From: Citrobacter sp. Marseille-Q6884
Lineage (GTDB): Bacteria > Pseudomonadota > Gammaproteobacteria > Enterobacterales > Enterobacteriaceae
Length of the DNA: 64,000 bases
Assembly: GCF_945906775.1 (NCBI RefSeq)
Contig: NZ_CAMDRE010000002.1
Span: forward strand, 992,001-1,056,000
Reading direction: 5' to 3'
This document shows positions 1-8,716 of this stretch, piece after piece. The position numbers and the translations under genes were made by a program. Under the pieces are notes generated by a model. That model was not told the DNA's origin. It did no database searches and worked only from the letters and a program-made list of their open reading frames with translations. Position 1 is the first letter of the stretch; every line of letters starts with the position of its first letter.

Positions 1-4
1 GGCA

Positions 5-649
5 TTGGCAATATTCCATGATTTTTTGGCGATATATAAGAAAGTTTATGCAACATTGCTGGGAAAAGGTGTGATACTTCTCATGTTTAGCCTGTGTACC
101 GCACTGGCATTTTCTATTTCTGGTCAGGTGATCAATGATGTTATTGGTGTTGAACCTACACGATTTACTAATAGTATAATCATATTATCAATACTCACCA
201 TTCCCTTTATTTTTTCGCTTATCATGGGCGTTTTATTTGGGGTATGGTTAGTGGTGTTACCTTTATCGATGTTCTATTACTTCATATTTAATCACGAGAT
301 GAAGCGATTTTTACTGCCGGATATGATAGATAATCAAGAAACCATGCGGTTTATGGTTGTAACGCGTTTGGTTCAGTTTATCAGTTTTGCTATTTTTTGC
401 GGATTCATCTATAGCGTGTCTCACCATGCGCTGAATGCTTACTCCGCTTTTATGCGCGATGCGGCGACGAAGATTGTTTTTAATCTGGAAATGTATGAGA
501 AATCACCTTGTACATTAGCGAAGCAAACGCGTGGGGCGCTTATTGATGATGACCATGTATTAGTGGCACGCATTATCGGTAAACAACATTATTTTGAGCT
601 TGAAACATGTAATTACCGCGTAAAAGAGACGGCAAAAAAAGAGGAATAA
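5..649 (+). CDS. Integral membrane protein of unknown function (start uncertain)
   Basis: I do not recognise this family. The 214-residue product has hydrophobic segments at about residues 18-40, 55-92 (probably two passes) and 118-140. A hydrophilic tail of about 70 residues ends in a lysine/glutamate-rich stretch. The first usable codon is a TTG only 5 bases into the window, with no visible ribosome site, so the true start may lie upstream and the gene may be cut by the window edge. It is followed by a strong bidirectional terminator shared with the convergent glutamate dehydrogenase gene. An inner-membrane location is inferred from hydropathy alone. Confidence 0.6.
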   Translation: MAIFHDFLAIYKKVYATLLGKGVILLMFSLCTALAFSISGQVINDVIGVEPTRFTNSIIILSILTIPFIFSLIMGVLFGVWLVVLPLSMFYYFIFNHEMKRFLLPDMIDNQETMRFMVVTRLVQFISFAIFCGFIYSVSHHALNAYSAFMRDAATKIVFNLEMYEKSPCTLAKQTRGALIDDDHVLVARIIGKQHYFELETCNYRVKETAKKEE

Positions 650-650
650 G

Positions 651-681
651 AATAAACCACCTGCAGAGCAGGTGGTTTATT
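651..681. terminator. Bidirectional rho-independent terminator
   Basis: Perfect 13-bp inverted repeat (651-663 and 669-681) with a 5-base loop. It sits between the convergent membrane-protein and glutamate dehydrogenase genes. The arms end in A/T, so each strand reads into a short T-rich tail. Confidence 0.85.
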
Positions 682-700
682 GACAAGGCAGATGACGCTC

Positions 701-1975
701 TTACCCCGGATAAATACCGCGGTCTTTACGTGCCAGCAGAATACGCTCACAAGCCACGATATAGGCTGCGGTACGCAGGGAGCAGGATTTCTCTGCCGCT
801 TTCTCCCACACGTGCACCATGGCATCGGTCATGATTTTATCCATGCGATTGTTAATCTCTTCTTCGCTCCAGAAGAAGCTCGCCATGTCCTGAACCCATT
901 CGAAGTAACTGACGGTTACACCACCGGCGTTACAAATAACGTCAGGGACGACGATGATGCCACGGCTTGCCAGCACGTCGTCTGCATCCGGGTACGTCGG
1001 GCCGTTTGCGCCTTCGAGAACCAGCTTACAGGTCAGTATTTCTGCACGATGGCGGGTAATTTGGCCTTCGAGCGCGGCAGGGATCAGAATATCCATCTCC
1101 AGGCTCCAGAAGGATTCGCTGGCGATGGTTTCTGCACCCGGGAAGCCAGCAATTTGTTTGTGCTCCAGCTGCCAGGCGGTGAGTGCGGCCATGTCGATAC
1201 CGGTGGAGTTAAACAGCGTCGCGGTATGATCCTGGATCGCCACAACGCGAGCGCCAGCGCTGGCGAACAGGCGAGCGGCTTCACTTCCCACGTTACCAAA
1301 ACCTTGTACCGCCACGCGAGCGCCTTCAACGGTGATATTGGCACGGCGGGCAACTTCCAGACCGCTGACGAACACACCGCGACCGGTCGCTTTATCACGG
1401 CCTAACGAACCGCCGAGGTGGATAGGTTTACCGGTGACCACACTGGTCACGGTGGTGCCGTGGTTCATGGAGTAAGTATCCATCATCCACGCCATGACTT
1501 TGCCGTTGGTACCGACATCTGGCGCAGGAATATCTTTCTGTGGCCCGATGATAATGCCGATTTCGCTGGTATAGCGGCGGGTTAAACGCTCCAGTTCACC
1601 TTCAGACAGCGAGAACGGATCAACGCGAACGCCACCTTTAGCACCGCCGTACGGCAGGTTCAGTGCTGCGCATTTGACGGTCATCCATGCAGACAGGGCC
1701 ATCACTTCATTAAGATCAACATCAGGATGATAACGCACACCGCCTTTGCCTGGGCCTCGGGAGAGGTTGTGCTGCACGCGATATCCTTCGAAATGGCGGA
1801 TACTACCGTCATCCATTTGAACCGGAATATCGACAATCAGGGCGCGTTTTGGGTGACGCAGGGTATCCACCCAATGGGAAAGTTCGCCCAGGTAAGGGGC
1901 CACACGCTCGATTTGTTGCAGGTAGGTATTCCAGGCAGATGTGCTGCTATCTGAAGCGTAAGATAACTTATCCAT
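701..1975 (-). CDS. Glu/Leu/Phe/Val dehydrogenase family protein, probable glutamate dehydrogenase
   Basis: The 424-residue product matches the short hexameric Glu/Leu/Phe/Val dehydrogenases, which oxidatively deaminate glutamate to 2-oxoglutarate. The N-terminal substrate domain carries KGGVRYHP (near 77-84) and [10 protein letters not shown] with the catalytic-region lysine, then PAPDVGTNG. The C-terminal Rossmann half has [12 protein letters not shown] (near 220) and the EGANGP motif. It is much closer to the Bacillus RocG/GudB type than to E. coli GdhA. Salmonella carries a similar second gene (STM1795, from memory) near ychF, so this marks a shared chromosomal position. The start is the first [11 protein letters not shown]. 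No partner gene is adjacent. NAD versus NADP use cannot be settled by eye. Confidence 0.88.
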   Translation of the reverse strand: MDKLSYASDSSTSAWNTYLQQIERVAPYLGELSHWVDTLRHPKRALIVDIPVQMDDGSIRHFEGYRVQHNLSRGPGKGGVRYHPDVDLNEVMALSAWMTVKCAALNLPYGGAKGGVRVDPFSLSEGELERLTRRYTSEIGIIIGPQKDIPAPDVGTNGKVMAWMMDTYSMNHGTTVTSVVTGKPIHLGGSLGRDKATGRGVFVSGLEVARRANITVEGARVAVQGFGNVGSEAARLFASAGARVVAIQDHTATLFNSTGIDMAALTAWQLEHKQIAGFPGAETIASESFWSLEMDILIPAALEGQITRHRAEILTCKLVLEGANGPTYPDADDVLASRGIIVVPDVICNAGGVTVSYFEWVQDMASFFWSEEEINNRMDKIMTDAMVHVWEKAAEKSCSLRTAAYIVACERILLARKDRGIYPG

Positions 1976-2305
1976 GATAAACCTTAGTTATAAAAGTAAT
2001 ATGTTCTTAATTTAGCCGTGGTATACAGTGAATCTCACCATATACACTTAAATTTAACATTTTTTCAAAGAACTGGCTCGCCGGGAAACGGGTGATTCGG
2101 GACGGACTGATATCGAAAATAAAACCGAAATGAATAATTATCTCGTCATTAAGCGTTTATTTGCGCTTTTTGATGGATTGGCGCACTGAATATGCATTTA
2201 CCCTTAAATTACCTATTTGTCAGATTTATGACACACCTCTAAAAGTAAAAAATATGATAATACTTTGTTCATTATCTTGTTGTTTTTTAGTAATGAGGTG
2301 AAGTG
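1976..2305. other. Intergenic region upstream of the glutamate dehydrogenase gene
   Basis: A 330-base A/T-rich stretch that must hold the promoter of the dehydrogenase (reading left) and the 3' end of the pilus operon. Apart from the weak terminator-like hairpin at 2247-2276 I see no gene, repeat or confident operator. Confidence 0.5.
2247..2276 (-). terminator. Weak terminator-like hairpin downstream of the pilus operon
   Basis: Read on the minus strand, GATAAT and ATTATC arms (2256-2261, 2271-2276) flank a 9-base loop and are followed by a T-rich run. The A/T-only stem makes termination inefficient at best. Confidence 0.35.
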
Positions 2306-3274
2306 TCAGTAGGTGACGGCGATCGTGACGGTGTCGGCGTAGTTATCCGGGGTATAGTTTGCGCTGGGAACGGTGGCATAAACCGAATAAGCCGCGGTGG
2401 AACCGGTGCCGGTTCCGGGCACATTATTGAGCGAGGTATTGCCCCATACCGTCCCGGATGGTCCAGGCGTCGAGCTGAGCTGATAAGGGATTTTATCGGT
2501 GTTGGATCCCGTACCGCTCATCACCCCGCTGCCCGCCGTATTCCCATTGGATGGCTGAAGCCCGATGGTATAAGGGGTGTTATTGGTGCACGCGACGCCG
2601 ACGGTGTTCGATGCCGTTGCATTGCGCTGGTTTGCGGTCACCTGGGCAAAATTAATGTTCGTGGCGGAGCTGATACTGCATTGCTTCGTGACCGTTGCGG
2701 AGACCGTAAAGGGAAGTCTGGCAGCGACGGTATCGCCGCAGGTAGTCGGTGGAAAGAGGAGTCCGGGATTGAGGGTGACAAACGCAGTTGCCGTGGTATA
2801 GCTGTCCTGGTAGGCTCCGGGAACAGCGGCAGTTTGTGGGGTAGTGATTCTGGCGAATACGGTCAGCGTTCCGGTCACTGGCGTCAGGTTCAACAGGTTT
2901 AACTGGATCATCGGGAAGGTGGTGCCCGACTGATACTGACTGCCCCATATTTTGCTGTAACCAGCGTCCTGGTAAAGTTGGTAGTTCAGCGTCCTGGCGG
3001 GTGTTCCACTTAATGACATATTTCGTGTGGCAATCTGTCCGCTGACGTTTGAGGCGCCAATATTAAAACAGAGGTTGATCCCCGCAAGGGCGTCGCCAAG
3101 CTCCTTCGCACAACTGTAGGCAAACGTCATGGATGACGTTGCGCCCGTAGCCGTCAACGGATTTACCGCACCGAAATTGACGGGCTGAACGTTGCTCACC
3201 GAACAGGTCACCGCATAGCTTATCACGGGGCAGCCGAGTAAACCGGCGGTGAGTAACAGATATCTTATCCTCAC
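2306..3274 (-). CDS. Two-domain spore-coat U (SCPU) protein, probable Csu-type pilus tip adhesin
   Basis: The 322-residue exported protein has an N-terminal signal peptide of about 21 residues. Two tandem SCPU-type Ig-like domains follow, roughly residues 22-185 and 190-322, each with conserved cysteines (VTCSV at the mature N terminus, KQCSIS opening the second). The C terminus, ending in TVTIAVTY, is the donor-strand-type end seen in this family. A two-domain SCPU subunit as last gene after the usher is the arrangement of CsuE, the Acinetobacter tip adhesin. Translation starts at a GTG preceded by GGGAGG, 19 bases after the usher stop. Identity as tip rather than minor shaft subunit is inferred from domain count and position. 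Confidence 0.8.
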   Translation of the reverse strand: MRIRYLLLTAGLLGCPVISYAVTCSVSNVQPVNFGAVNPLTATGATSSMTFAYSCAKELGDALAGINLCFNIGASNVSGQIATRNMSLSGTPARTLNYQLYQDAGYSKIWGSQYQSGTTFPMIQLNLLNLTPVTGTLTVFARITTPQTAAVPGAYQDSYTTATAFVTLNPGLLFPPTTCGDTVAARLPFTVSATVTKQCSISSATNINFAQVTANQRNATASNTVGVACTNNTPYTIGLQPSNGNTAGSGVMSGTGSNTDKIPYQLSSTPGPSGTVWGNTSLNNVPGTGTGSTAAYSVYATVPSANYTPDNYADTVTIAVTY

Positions 3275-3293
3275 AAAACGCCTCCCGTTCTTA

Positions 3294-5657
3294 TTACTGA
3301 CACACCAGTGGACCTATCTGGACAATGCCTTTCGCATTGGTCGGGTAGTCAAACTGCACGATGCAGCTACCGTTTTCGGTCTCAACGCGCAGGCGGTTGT
3401 GGGGTTCCAGCGTGTCAAACCAGGTCATACCGTCAAAACCGACAATGGATGACTGACCCGAACCGGTGGTGGCATTCGCCATACTGCCTTCCGGGATAGC
3501 TTTACCCCGGGAATCAACCAGAATGACCTGCGCCGCGCGTACGGGGGTGATATCAAAACTGACCAGTGTGCCGGAGCGATCCGCAGGGGTTGCATTGGCA
3601 TCGACGCGCGCGATCCGCATGTTGGCGGGAAGATCCATCGGGTCGATACTGATCTGGTTATTCTGGTAGCTGTTCAGCGAGGTAACCAATAGCAGCCCCT
3701 GATCATCGCTGTGCCCGACAAGGTTATTTTGCAGTTTGACCGGAACGTCAGGAATCCCGTTTGTCGATACCACGGCAAAACCATTGTTGATTTCACGGGC
3801 TGCGAATACGCCGCCGCCCATGGTGACCAGCGAGCCTGTCGCCCCCGCGTAGCCATAGTGGTTATCAGGCAAGCGGCTAAAGCCGGTGTAGGCTTTCCCG
3901 TAACGCCCCAAATACCCTATCTCGGCCTGACCACTTTGTTGCGATGCCTGCTGGCTGGCCGCCACATTCCAGCCCCATCCGCCGTCAGCCGGCGGTGTCT
4001 GACTGGCATTGAGCTGGTAGCCGGTTTCATCATTGGTGCGTTGTAGCGTGCTGCTGACGCTGAGGTTGTTGCTAGCGGTGACGGTTACCATCAGATAGAG
4101 GCTACGATCGCGTTCATCATCGATATTCTGGTTGAAGCCCGCATTCAGGGAGACTGTATCAGAAATGGATTTGTACCAACTGGCGTTGGCGTAGCGTACT
4201 GCGCTTTCGTGGGGATACCGAAACTGCAGATAGCTCAGGCTGATGTTACCGGCGGACGCCATCGAATAGCCAATCACCGTGTTACTGCTGAGCGTCGGTG
4301 GCGGTTCACCATAATGGGTTGCGACATCCCGATAATCCCCAATGGTCGCGGTGGTACTGGTGCTGAAATTAAAGGCATCCCCGGACCAGCGGTAACCCAC
4401 ACTGTATAAATAGCCGTTTTTCCCGGCGTCAACGCTGGCGACCAGGGCGGTGGAAAGCGTTCCGCTGCGGCTACCGGGTACCCAGTCGTTGCTGAATCCA
4501 GCGTTGATCAACCCATCACTGGTTTCAGCATGCGCACCTGTGGTGAACGTATTGCTCAATCCCCGACGCCAGATGCCGCTGACGACAGGGGCGCTGGCAT
4601 AATGAAAAGAGTCATAACCATAGTTCTCGCGTACGACACCAAGCTCTGCGGACCAGGATGTCAGTCCCTCCCGTAAGAGCTGTTGATCGTTATAAAACGA
4701 GAAATTTTGCACCGTTGTTCTGCCCAGCGCGTCCGTCATCATCACCTGGCCGGTACCCGCGCCGCTGATGTTGGGCATGGTGTTAATCTGAAAACTCCCG
4801 GCCGGGACTTCACCGTTGTAGTACTTGACGCCGTTGACATACAGTTCAACGTTTGAGGGCAACGTCGCTGAGCCGAGATAGGCGGGGAGCGGGGTGGTCG
4901 GCATATAAGGCTGCAAACCAAAATCGGTGCCTATCTGGATCCCGCCGATGCGGGTAGGCCGCGACCATGTAAGGGCGCTGGTCAGGGTATCGCCAACGGT
5001 AACGGCCAGCATATTTTGCGGAAACGAGGCGCGCCATTGGGTATCCAGTCGGTCAAATGTGTTATCCGCATTGGCATCAGTCGAGTATTGCGTAAGCTGG
5101 GTGGTACTGAATACCCCGGAACCATTGAAAGCGCGCAACTCGCTAAAAGTATTGAGGCTGCTTTCTTCTCCCTGCTGCGCGTAAATATCATAATTGAGCA
5201 ACGCGCCGCGCGATGTCGATACGCTCGGCGCGGCTTCTGCAATCGGGTTAAGTTGTGTCGTCGCAAGGTCAAGGGCGCTCAGTGGTGCAGTGAGCGCCAG
5301 TGTTTGCTGCTGGACATTGTAGTCAATCGTCAACTGAGCGATATCGCTCAGACTGACGACTCCCCTGGTTTCTGGTGGTAAACGAAAACCTAATTGCCGC
5401 AGCGTTTCTGCGCCAGCGTAGAGTTTCTCGCGATCATAACCAAAGTGAACCAGCCCGACTGAATTACCATTTACTGTCACATCGAGATATAAATTAGCGC
5501 CCACCAGTGGGGTGGCGTCACTGATAACGCCATTTTTAGTCGGGTTATTATTGAGCGCTTGTGCAGAAACCATACCGGATATTAATGCTCCGTTGAGTAA
5601 GCAAAATTTCACCAGAAAGCCGGGCCAGTCAGAGCTCTTGTACAGTTTTTTGACCAT
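3294..5657 (-). CDS. Outer-membrane fimbrial usher, archaic (CsuD-like) type
   Basis: The 787-residue usher would translocate and assemble SCPU pilins through the outer membrane. Recognisable parts are a signal-like N terminus, an N-terminal domain beginning around residue 45 (GANLYLDVTVNG), a long beta-barrel rich in alternating aromatic strands, a plug segment (near YVNGVKYYNGEVPAGSF, 273-288), and a C-terminal domain (PEGSMANATTGSGQSSIVGFDG) ending in a conserved cysteine, VCQ. The length suits Csu-type ushers. Its first 29 bases overlap the end of the chaperone gene, implying translational coupling in a pilin-chaperone-usher-adhesin operon. Confidence 0.9.
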   Translation of the reverse strand: MVKKLYKSSDWPGFLVKFCLLNGALISGMVSAQALNNNPTKNGVISDATPLVGANLYLDVTVNGNSVGLVHFGYDREKLYAGAETLRQLGFRLPPETRGVVSLSDIAQLTIDYNVQQQTLALTAPLSALDLATTQLNPIAEAAPSVSTSRGALLNYDIYAQQGEESSLNTFSELRAFNGSGVFSTTQLTQYSTDANADNTFDRLDTQWRASFPQNMLAVTVGDTLTSALTWSRPTRIGGIQIGTDFGLQPYMPTTPLPAYLGSATLPSNVELYVNGVKYYNGEVPAGSFQINTMPNISGAGTGQVMMTDALGRTTVQNFSFYNDQQLLREGLTSWSAELGVVRENYGYDSFHYASAPVVSGIWRRGLSNTFTTGAHAETSDGLINAGFSNDWVPGSRSGTLSTALVASVDAGKNGYLYSVGYRWSGDAFNFSTSTTATIGDYRDVATHYGEPPPTLSSNTVIGYSMASAGNISLSYLQFRYPHESAVRYANASWYKSISDTVSLNAGFNQNIDDERDRSLYLMVTVTASNNLSVSSTLQRTNDETGYQLNASQTPPADGGWGWNVAASQQASQQSGQAEIGYLGRYGKAYTGFSRLPDNHYGYAGATGSLVTMGGGVFAAREINNGFAVVSTNGIPDVPVKLQNNLVGHSDDQGLLLVTSLNSYQNNQISIDPMDLPANMRIARVDANATPADRSGTLVSFDITPVRAAQVILVDSRGKAIPEGSMANATTGSGQSSIVGFDGMTWFDTLEPHNRLRVETENGSCIVQFDYPTNAKGIVQIGPLVCQ

Positions 5658-6351
5658 TTACTGTTACTTCAACTTTACCGCCATCATGCTTATCACTGGC
5701 GGACGGGGATAATATCCACCGCATCGTTGAGCCTGGAAGAACATAGCCTAATAGCCCTGGGGTAATCACTTTTTTAGCACCCTGATGAGTGATAAACGTC
5801 GCTGCCGAGAGTTGAGCATGCGCATTACCCTGATTACTGACTTCAAGAAATTTTTTGCCATCCTGTTGTTGCACTTTCCATTGTAATTTCGCCACGCTTT
5901 CCGTCTGTGTGGCCGGTTGAATAAATACGGGTACGGAATAATGCAGAATAAACTGGAGCTTATTTTTCTCTAATTTTGCCGGGGGTAATTCATCGATGGA
6001 TAACCGATAAGCGTCTTCTGTATTGAGAGATGACGGACCGGTGCGAATAACACGAATTAACTGACGCTCACCCGGTGCTAAGGCAAGCATTGGCGGGCTG
6101 ATGACGAGTCCCTGAGAAGGTGACAACCTGTCACCGTATGCACTCTGACTCCAGCGAAAAACCCGGACCTGGGCATTAAGCACGCTATCACCGGCATTGC
6201 TTAACCAGATACCCTCGGCGTTTTGCGTCGCCTGTAGCGTTAACGTTACGGGCGCTATCTGCAACCCGCTTGCGGCGGCGACATTGACGTTCATCGCTAT
6301 CCCCAGCAGGCATGCGCAGGCACACTGCTGTAAAGGCAGTTTATCGATCAT
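5629..6351 (-). CDS. Periplasmic pilus chaperone, CsuC-like
   Basis: The 240-residue protein has a signal peptide ending near residue 28 (VAAASG) followed by the two-Ig-domain PapD-type fold. Visible family features are the subunit-binding strand region around residues 45-75, PGERQLIRVIR near 92-102 (conserved arginine), and YRLSIDELPP near 113-122. It would donate a strand to unfolded SCPU pilins in the periplasm and deliver them to the usher. The start follows an AGGAAG ribosome site 14 bases after the pilin stop. Gene order and overlap with the usher support one operon. Confidence 0.88.
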   Translation of the reverse strand: MIDKLPLQQCACACLLGIAMNVNVAAASGLQIAPVTLTLQATQNAEGIWLSNAGDSVLNAQVRVFRWSQSAYGDRLSPSQGLVISPPMLALAPGERQLIRVIRTGPSSLNTEDAYRLSIDELPPAKLEKNKLQFILHYSVPVFIQPATQTESVAKLQWKVQQQDGKKFLEVSNQGNAHAQLSAATFITHQGAKKVITPGLLGYVLPGSTMRWILSPSASDKHDGGKVEVTVNGQKTVQEL

Positions 6352-6365
6352 CTGTCTTCCTGAGG

Positions 6366-6896
6366 TTAATAGTTAACGGTAACCGTTACGACGTCGGCGT
6401 AATCGTCAGGTGTGAAGTTGGCGCTCGGCGCAGTAGCGTAAACGGTGAAGTTTTGCCCCTGTCCTGTCCCGATAGAGGCCACTCCATTTCCCACAGACGT
6501 TGCGGTTGCGGTATTGCCCCAGACAGGGCCGGTTGCGGACGTTTGATTCAATTGATAAGGCACTTTATCGGTATTCGTCGCTGAATTAGCAACCGAGGAC
6601 ATCGCGCCGCCGCCCGTTGTATTTCCACCGTTGGTTGTGGAAGGTGCCAGACCAATAAAATAAGGCGTAGTTTTAGAGCAGTTAATGGAAATGGTGTTGC
6701 TGCCATTGGTATTTGTCGCGGTGGTATTCACTGGCCCAAGCGTAATATTTGAGGCAGAACCCGCAGTAACAGTACAGGCTTTTTGGATAGTCATAAGCAC
6801 CTGAAATGTGCCATTCGCTGTTGCTGCATTTGCCAATGACGTCATGGAAAACACGGTGCAAAAAAGAATTAAGCGTGTGCTGATGACTGGAGTCAT
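6366..6896 (-). CDS. SCPU-domain major pilin, CsuA/B-like
   Basis: The 176-residue protein has a signal peptide cleaved near ANAAT (residues 22-26) and a single spore-coat U domain with the family pair of cysteines (KACTVTAG and INCSKTTPYFIGL). It ends in DVVTVTVNY, closely matching the end of the tip protein. Being first and single-domain, it is the likely shaft subunit. The four-gene set lacks the extra small subunits (CsuA and CsuB) of the Acinetobacter csu operon. The gene starts at ATG after a GAGG-containing site. The upstream 570-base gap probably carries the operon promoter. Confidence 0.85.
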   Translation of the reverse strand: MTPVISTRLILFCTVFSMTSLANAATANGTFQVLMTIQKACTVTAGSASNITLGPVNTTATNTNGSNTISINCSKTTPYFIGLAPSTTNGGNTTGGGAMSSVANSATNTDKVPYQLNQTSATGPVWGNTATATSVGNGVASIGTGQGQNFTVYATAPSANFTPDDYADVVTVTVNY

Positions 6897-7468
6897 ATCC
6901 TATACCTCTTTCAAATAACCACATTTTTTGCTTTAAAAAAACAACAATGTGATACAGGAAGCCATGATTAAACCCTAGGATAAGTATTAGTCTTGTGCCA
7001 GTTAAGCTAATGAATTTTACTTAGGAAAAAGGTGATGTGGTCTACAAAAAATAATACCCAAGTGTGATTGCAATGTTTCGTTTTAAATACTACTTAAGCC
7101 GGTGTTTGGGCGTTTTTTAGTGCGGTCTGAACACCGCTTATCTCACTGATTACCCGTTCATGAAAGGAGGGCGGTGACTTATCCTGAGCTGCGTATGCCC
7201 ACGAGGACGTCGCGTCATTTCATCTCGCAATACGAATTATTTCGCTCACACGATGTTATTGGCTTTTTATCTGGTAATAGAAATGCATATTAACGAAATA
7301 TTTTATTACATGTTTTTGGTGATGCTGGGTTTTTCTTTAATTGCATTTTGCCCACGTCTGATTCAGGGTGTTTATAGAACAAAAGGATGTAATTCATTGT
7401 GTTTATAGGTTTTTTCATGGTTGTGAATTAAATGTTGTCGCATTAGAACAAATGATGAGGAAATGATA
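6897..7468. other. Long intergenic region between divergent pilus and pepT-like operons
   Basis: About 570 bases that are A/T-rich except for a G/C-richer centre (about 7085-7235). It must hold two divergent promoters. I see no convincing open frame, no flanking inverted repeats of an invertible switch, and no insertion sequence. A GGTGTT/AACACC pair near 7100-7140 could form a loose hairpin. Confidence 0.5.
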
Positions 7469-8716
7469 ATGAGTGAACGTATAGATGTGGAAAGTATTAT
7501 AAAGACATTTCTTGAGTGTACGAAAATAAACACCACTTCAGTTCCAGATAATTCAGCACTTCCCAGCAGCCAAAATCAATATAAACTTGCCCAGCAGGTT
7601 GCAGGATATTTCGAAAATTATAAGGGCATTAATGTTGTTATCAATGACAATGCCATCACCACTATCACGCTCCCGGCCAATCATGCAGGCCTTCCCTCCA
7701 TCGTCTTTTTTGCCCACCTCGATACGGCGCCAGACCATGCCGGTGATACGCACGCCGTACGCGTTAAGCATTATGACGGCAAAGCGATTACGCTTGCCGG
7801 TACTCAAGAGAGACTGTCGCCAGAGCAGCATCCAGAATTATTAGACTATATCGGGCAGGATCTCATCACGACGGACGGTACCAGCCTGCTGGGTGCGGAT
7901 GACAAAGCGGCGATTGCAGCGGGCGTCGAAGCGCTGCGCTACCTGGCCACTCACCCTGAGTGTCGTCATGGGGATGTACGCCTGGTGTTGTTGCCTGATG
8001 AAGAGATCGGCATACGCGGCGCGAAAGCGCTGGATGTTGCCAGCCTACAGGCGGATTACGGGATTTGTCTGGATTGCTGCGGCGTCGGCGAATATGTGGT
8101 GGAAAACTGGTACGCCGGAAGCGCGCGGCTGACCATTAAAGGGGTAACCGCACACCCGATGAGCGCGAAGGGCAAGCTGGTGAATGCGCTATGCCTGGCC
8201 ACAGATGTTATTGCAGCGCTGCCGGCTAAAGAGCGCCCGGAGCACACTGAAGGACGCGAAGGTTATTATTGGCCCCATAAGCTGACCGGGGATACAGCAA
8301 GCGCCACGCTCGATATTGCGATTCGCGATTTTGAAATAACCGGATACCAGGCCAGGAAAGCGACGCTGCTGTCGATTGTCGAACAACTGAAAGCGCAGTG
8401 GGGCGACGATAAAGTGAATATCGACATCAGCGATATCTACGACAATGTCAAACCAGGCCTTGATAAAAACCCCGCTATTATCGCCAACGTGCAACAGGCG
8501 ATGCGTAATCTGAACATTGTAGAGAAACCGCTCATTATGCGCGGTGGCTATGATGGCAGCGTTATTACTCCGAAAGGGTTGCCAACGGTGAATATCTTCA
8601 CCGGGGCGCATAACTTCCATTCAACGAAAGAATTTTTGCCGGTTGAATCCCTGCGTCTGGCCGGTGAAATGCTGCTGGAAATGGTCGAACTCAGTGCACA
8701 AGAGGTTGTCGCGTGA
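7469..8716 (+). CDS. Peptidase T-like M20B metallopeptidase
   Basis: Predicted cytoplasmic di-zinc aminopeptidase related to PepT, which releases N-terminal residues from tripeptides. The catalytic layout is present: HLDTAPD near residue 85, GADDKAA near 143, PDEEIG near 177, a single-Asp metal site LDCCGVGE near 201 (E. coli PepT has VDGGGVGE), and C-terminal GGYDGS plus NFHSTKEF with the last histidine ligand. The product is 415 residues, slightly longer than PepT (408). The ATG at 7469 is preferred over 7463 because it lies 8 bases from a GATGAGG site. Its stop overlaps the GTG start of the MFS gene, so they form an operon. Moderate divergence suggests a paralogue with another peptide substrate. 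Confidence 0.85.
   Translation: MSERIDVESIIKTFLECTKINTTSVPDNSALPSSQNQYKLAQQVAGYFENYKGINVVINDNAITTITLPANHAGLPSIVFFAHLDTAPDHAGDTHAVRVKHYDGKAITLAGTQERLSPEQHPELLDYIGQDLITTDGTSLLGADDKAAIAAGVEALRYLATHPECRHGDVRLVLLPDEEIGIRGAKALDVASLQADYGICLDCCGVGEYVVENWYAGSARLTIKGVTAHPMSAKGKLVNALCLATDVIAALPAKERPEHTEGREGYYWPHKLTGDTASATLDIAIRDFEITGYQARKATLLSIVEQLKAQWGDDKVNIDISDIYDNVKPGLDKNPAIIANVQQAMRNLNIVEKPLIMRGGYDGSVITPKGLPTVNIFTGAHNFHSTKEFLPVESLRLAGEMLLEMVELSAQEVVA

Noticed and set aside
680..1405. 241-codon open frame on the plus strand within the glutamate dehydrogenase gene
   Set aside because: Antisense to the conserved Rossmann-domain coding region, with no recognisable domains. The reverse strand encodes all expected dehydrogenase motifs.
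6897..7468. Invertible promoter (phase switch) for the pilus operon
   Set aside because: I looked for paired inverted repeats flanking a promoter segment and for a recombinase gene and found neither.
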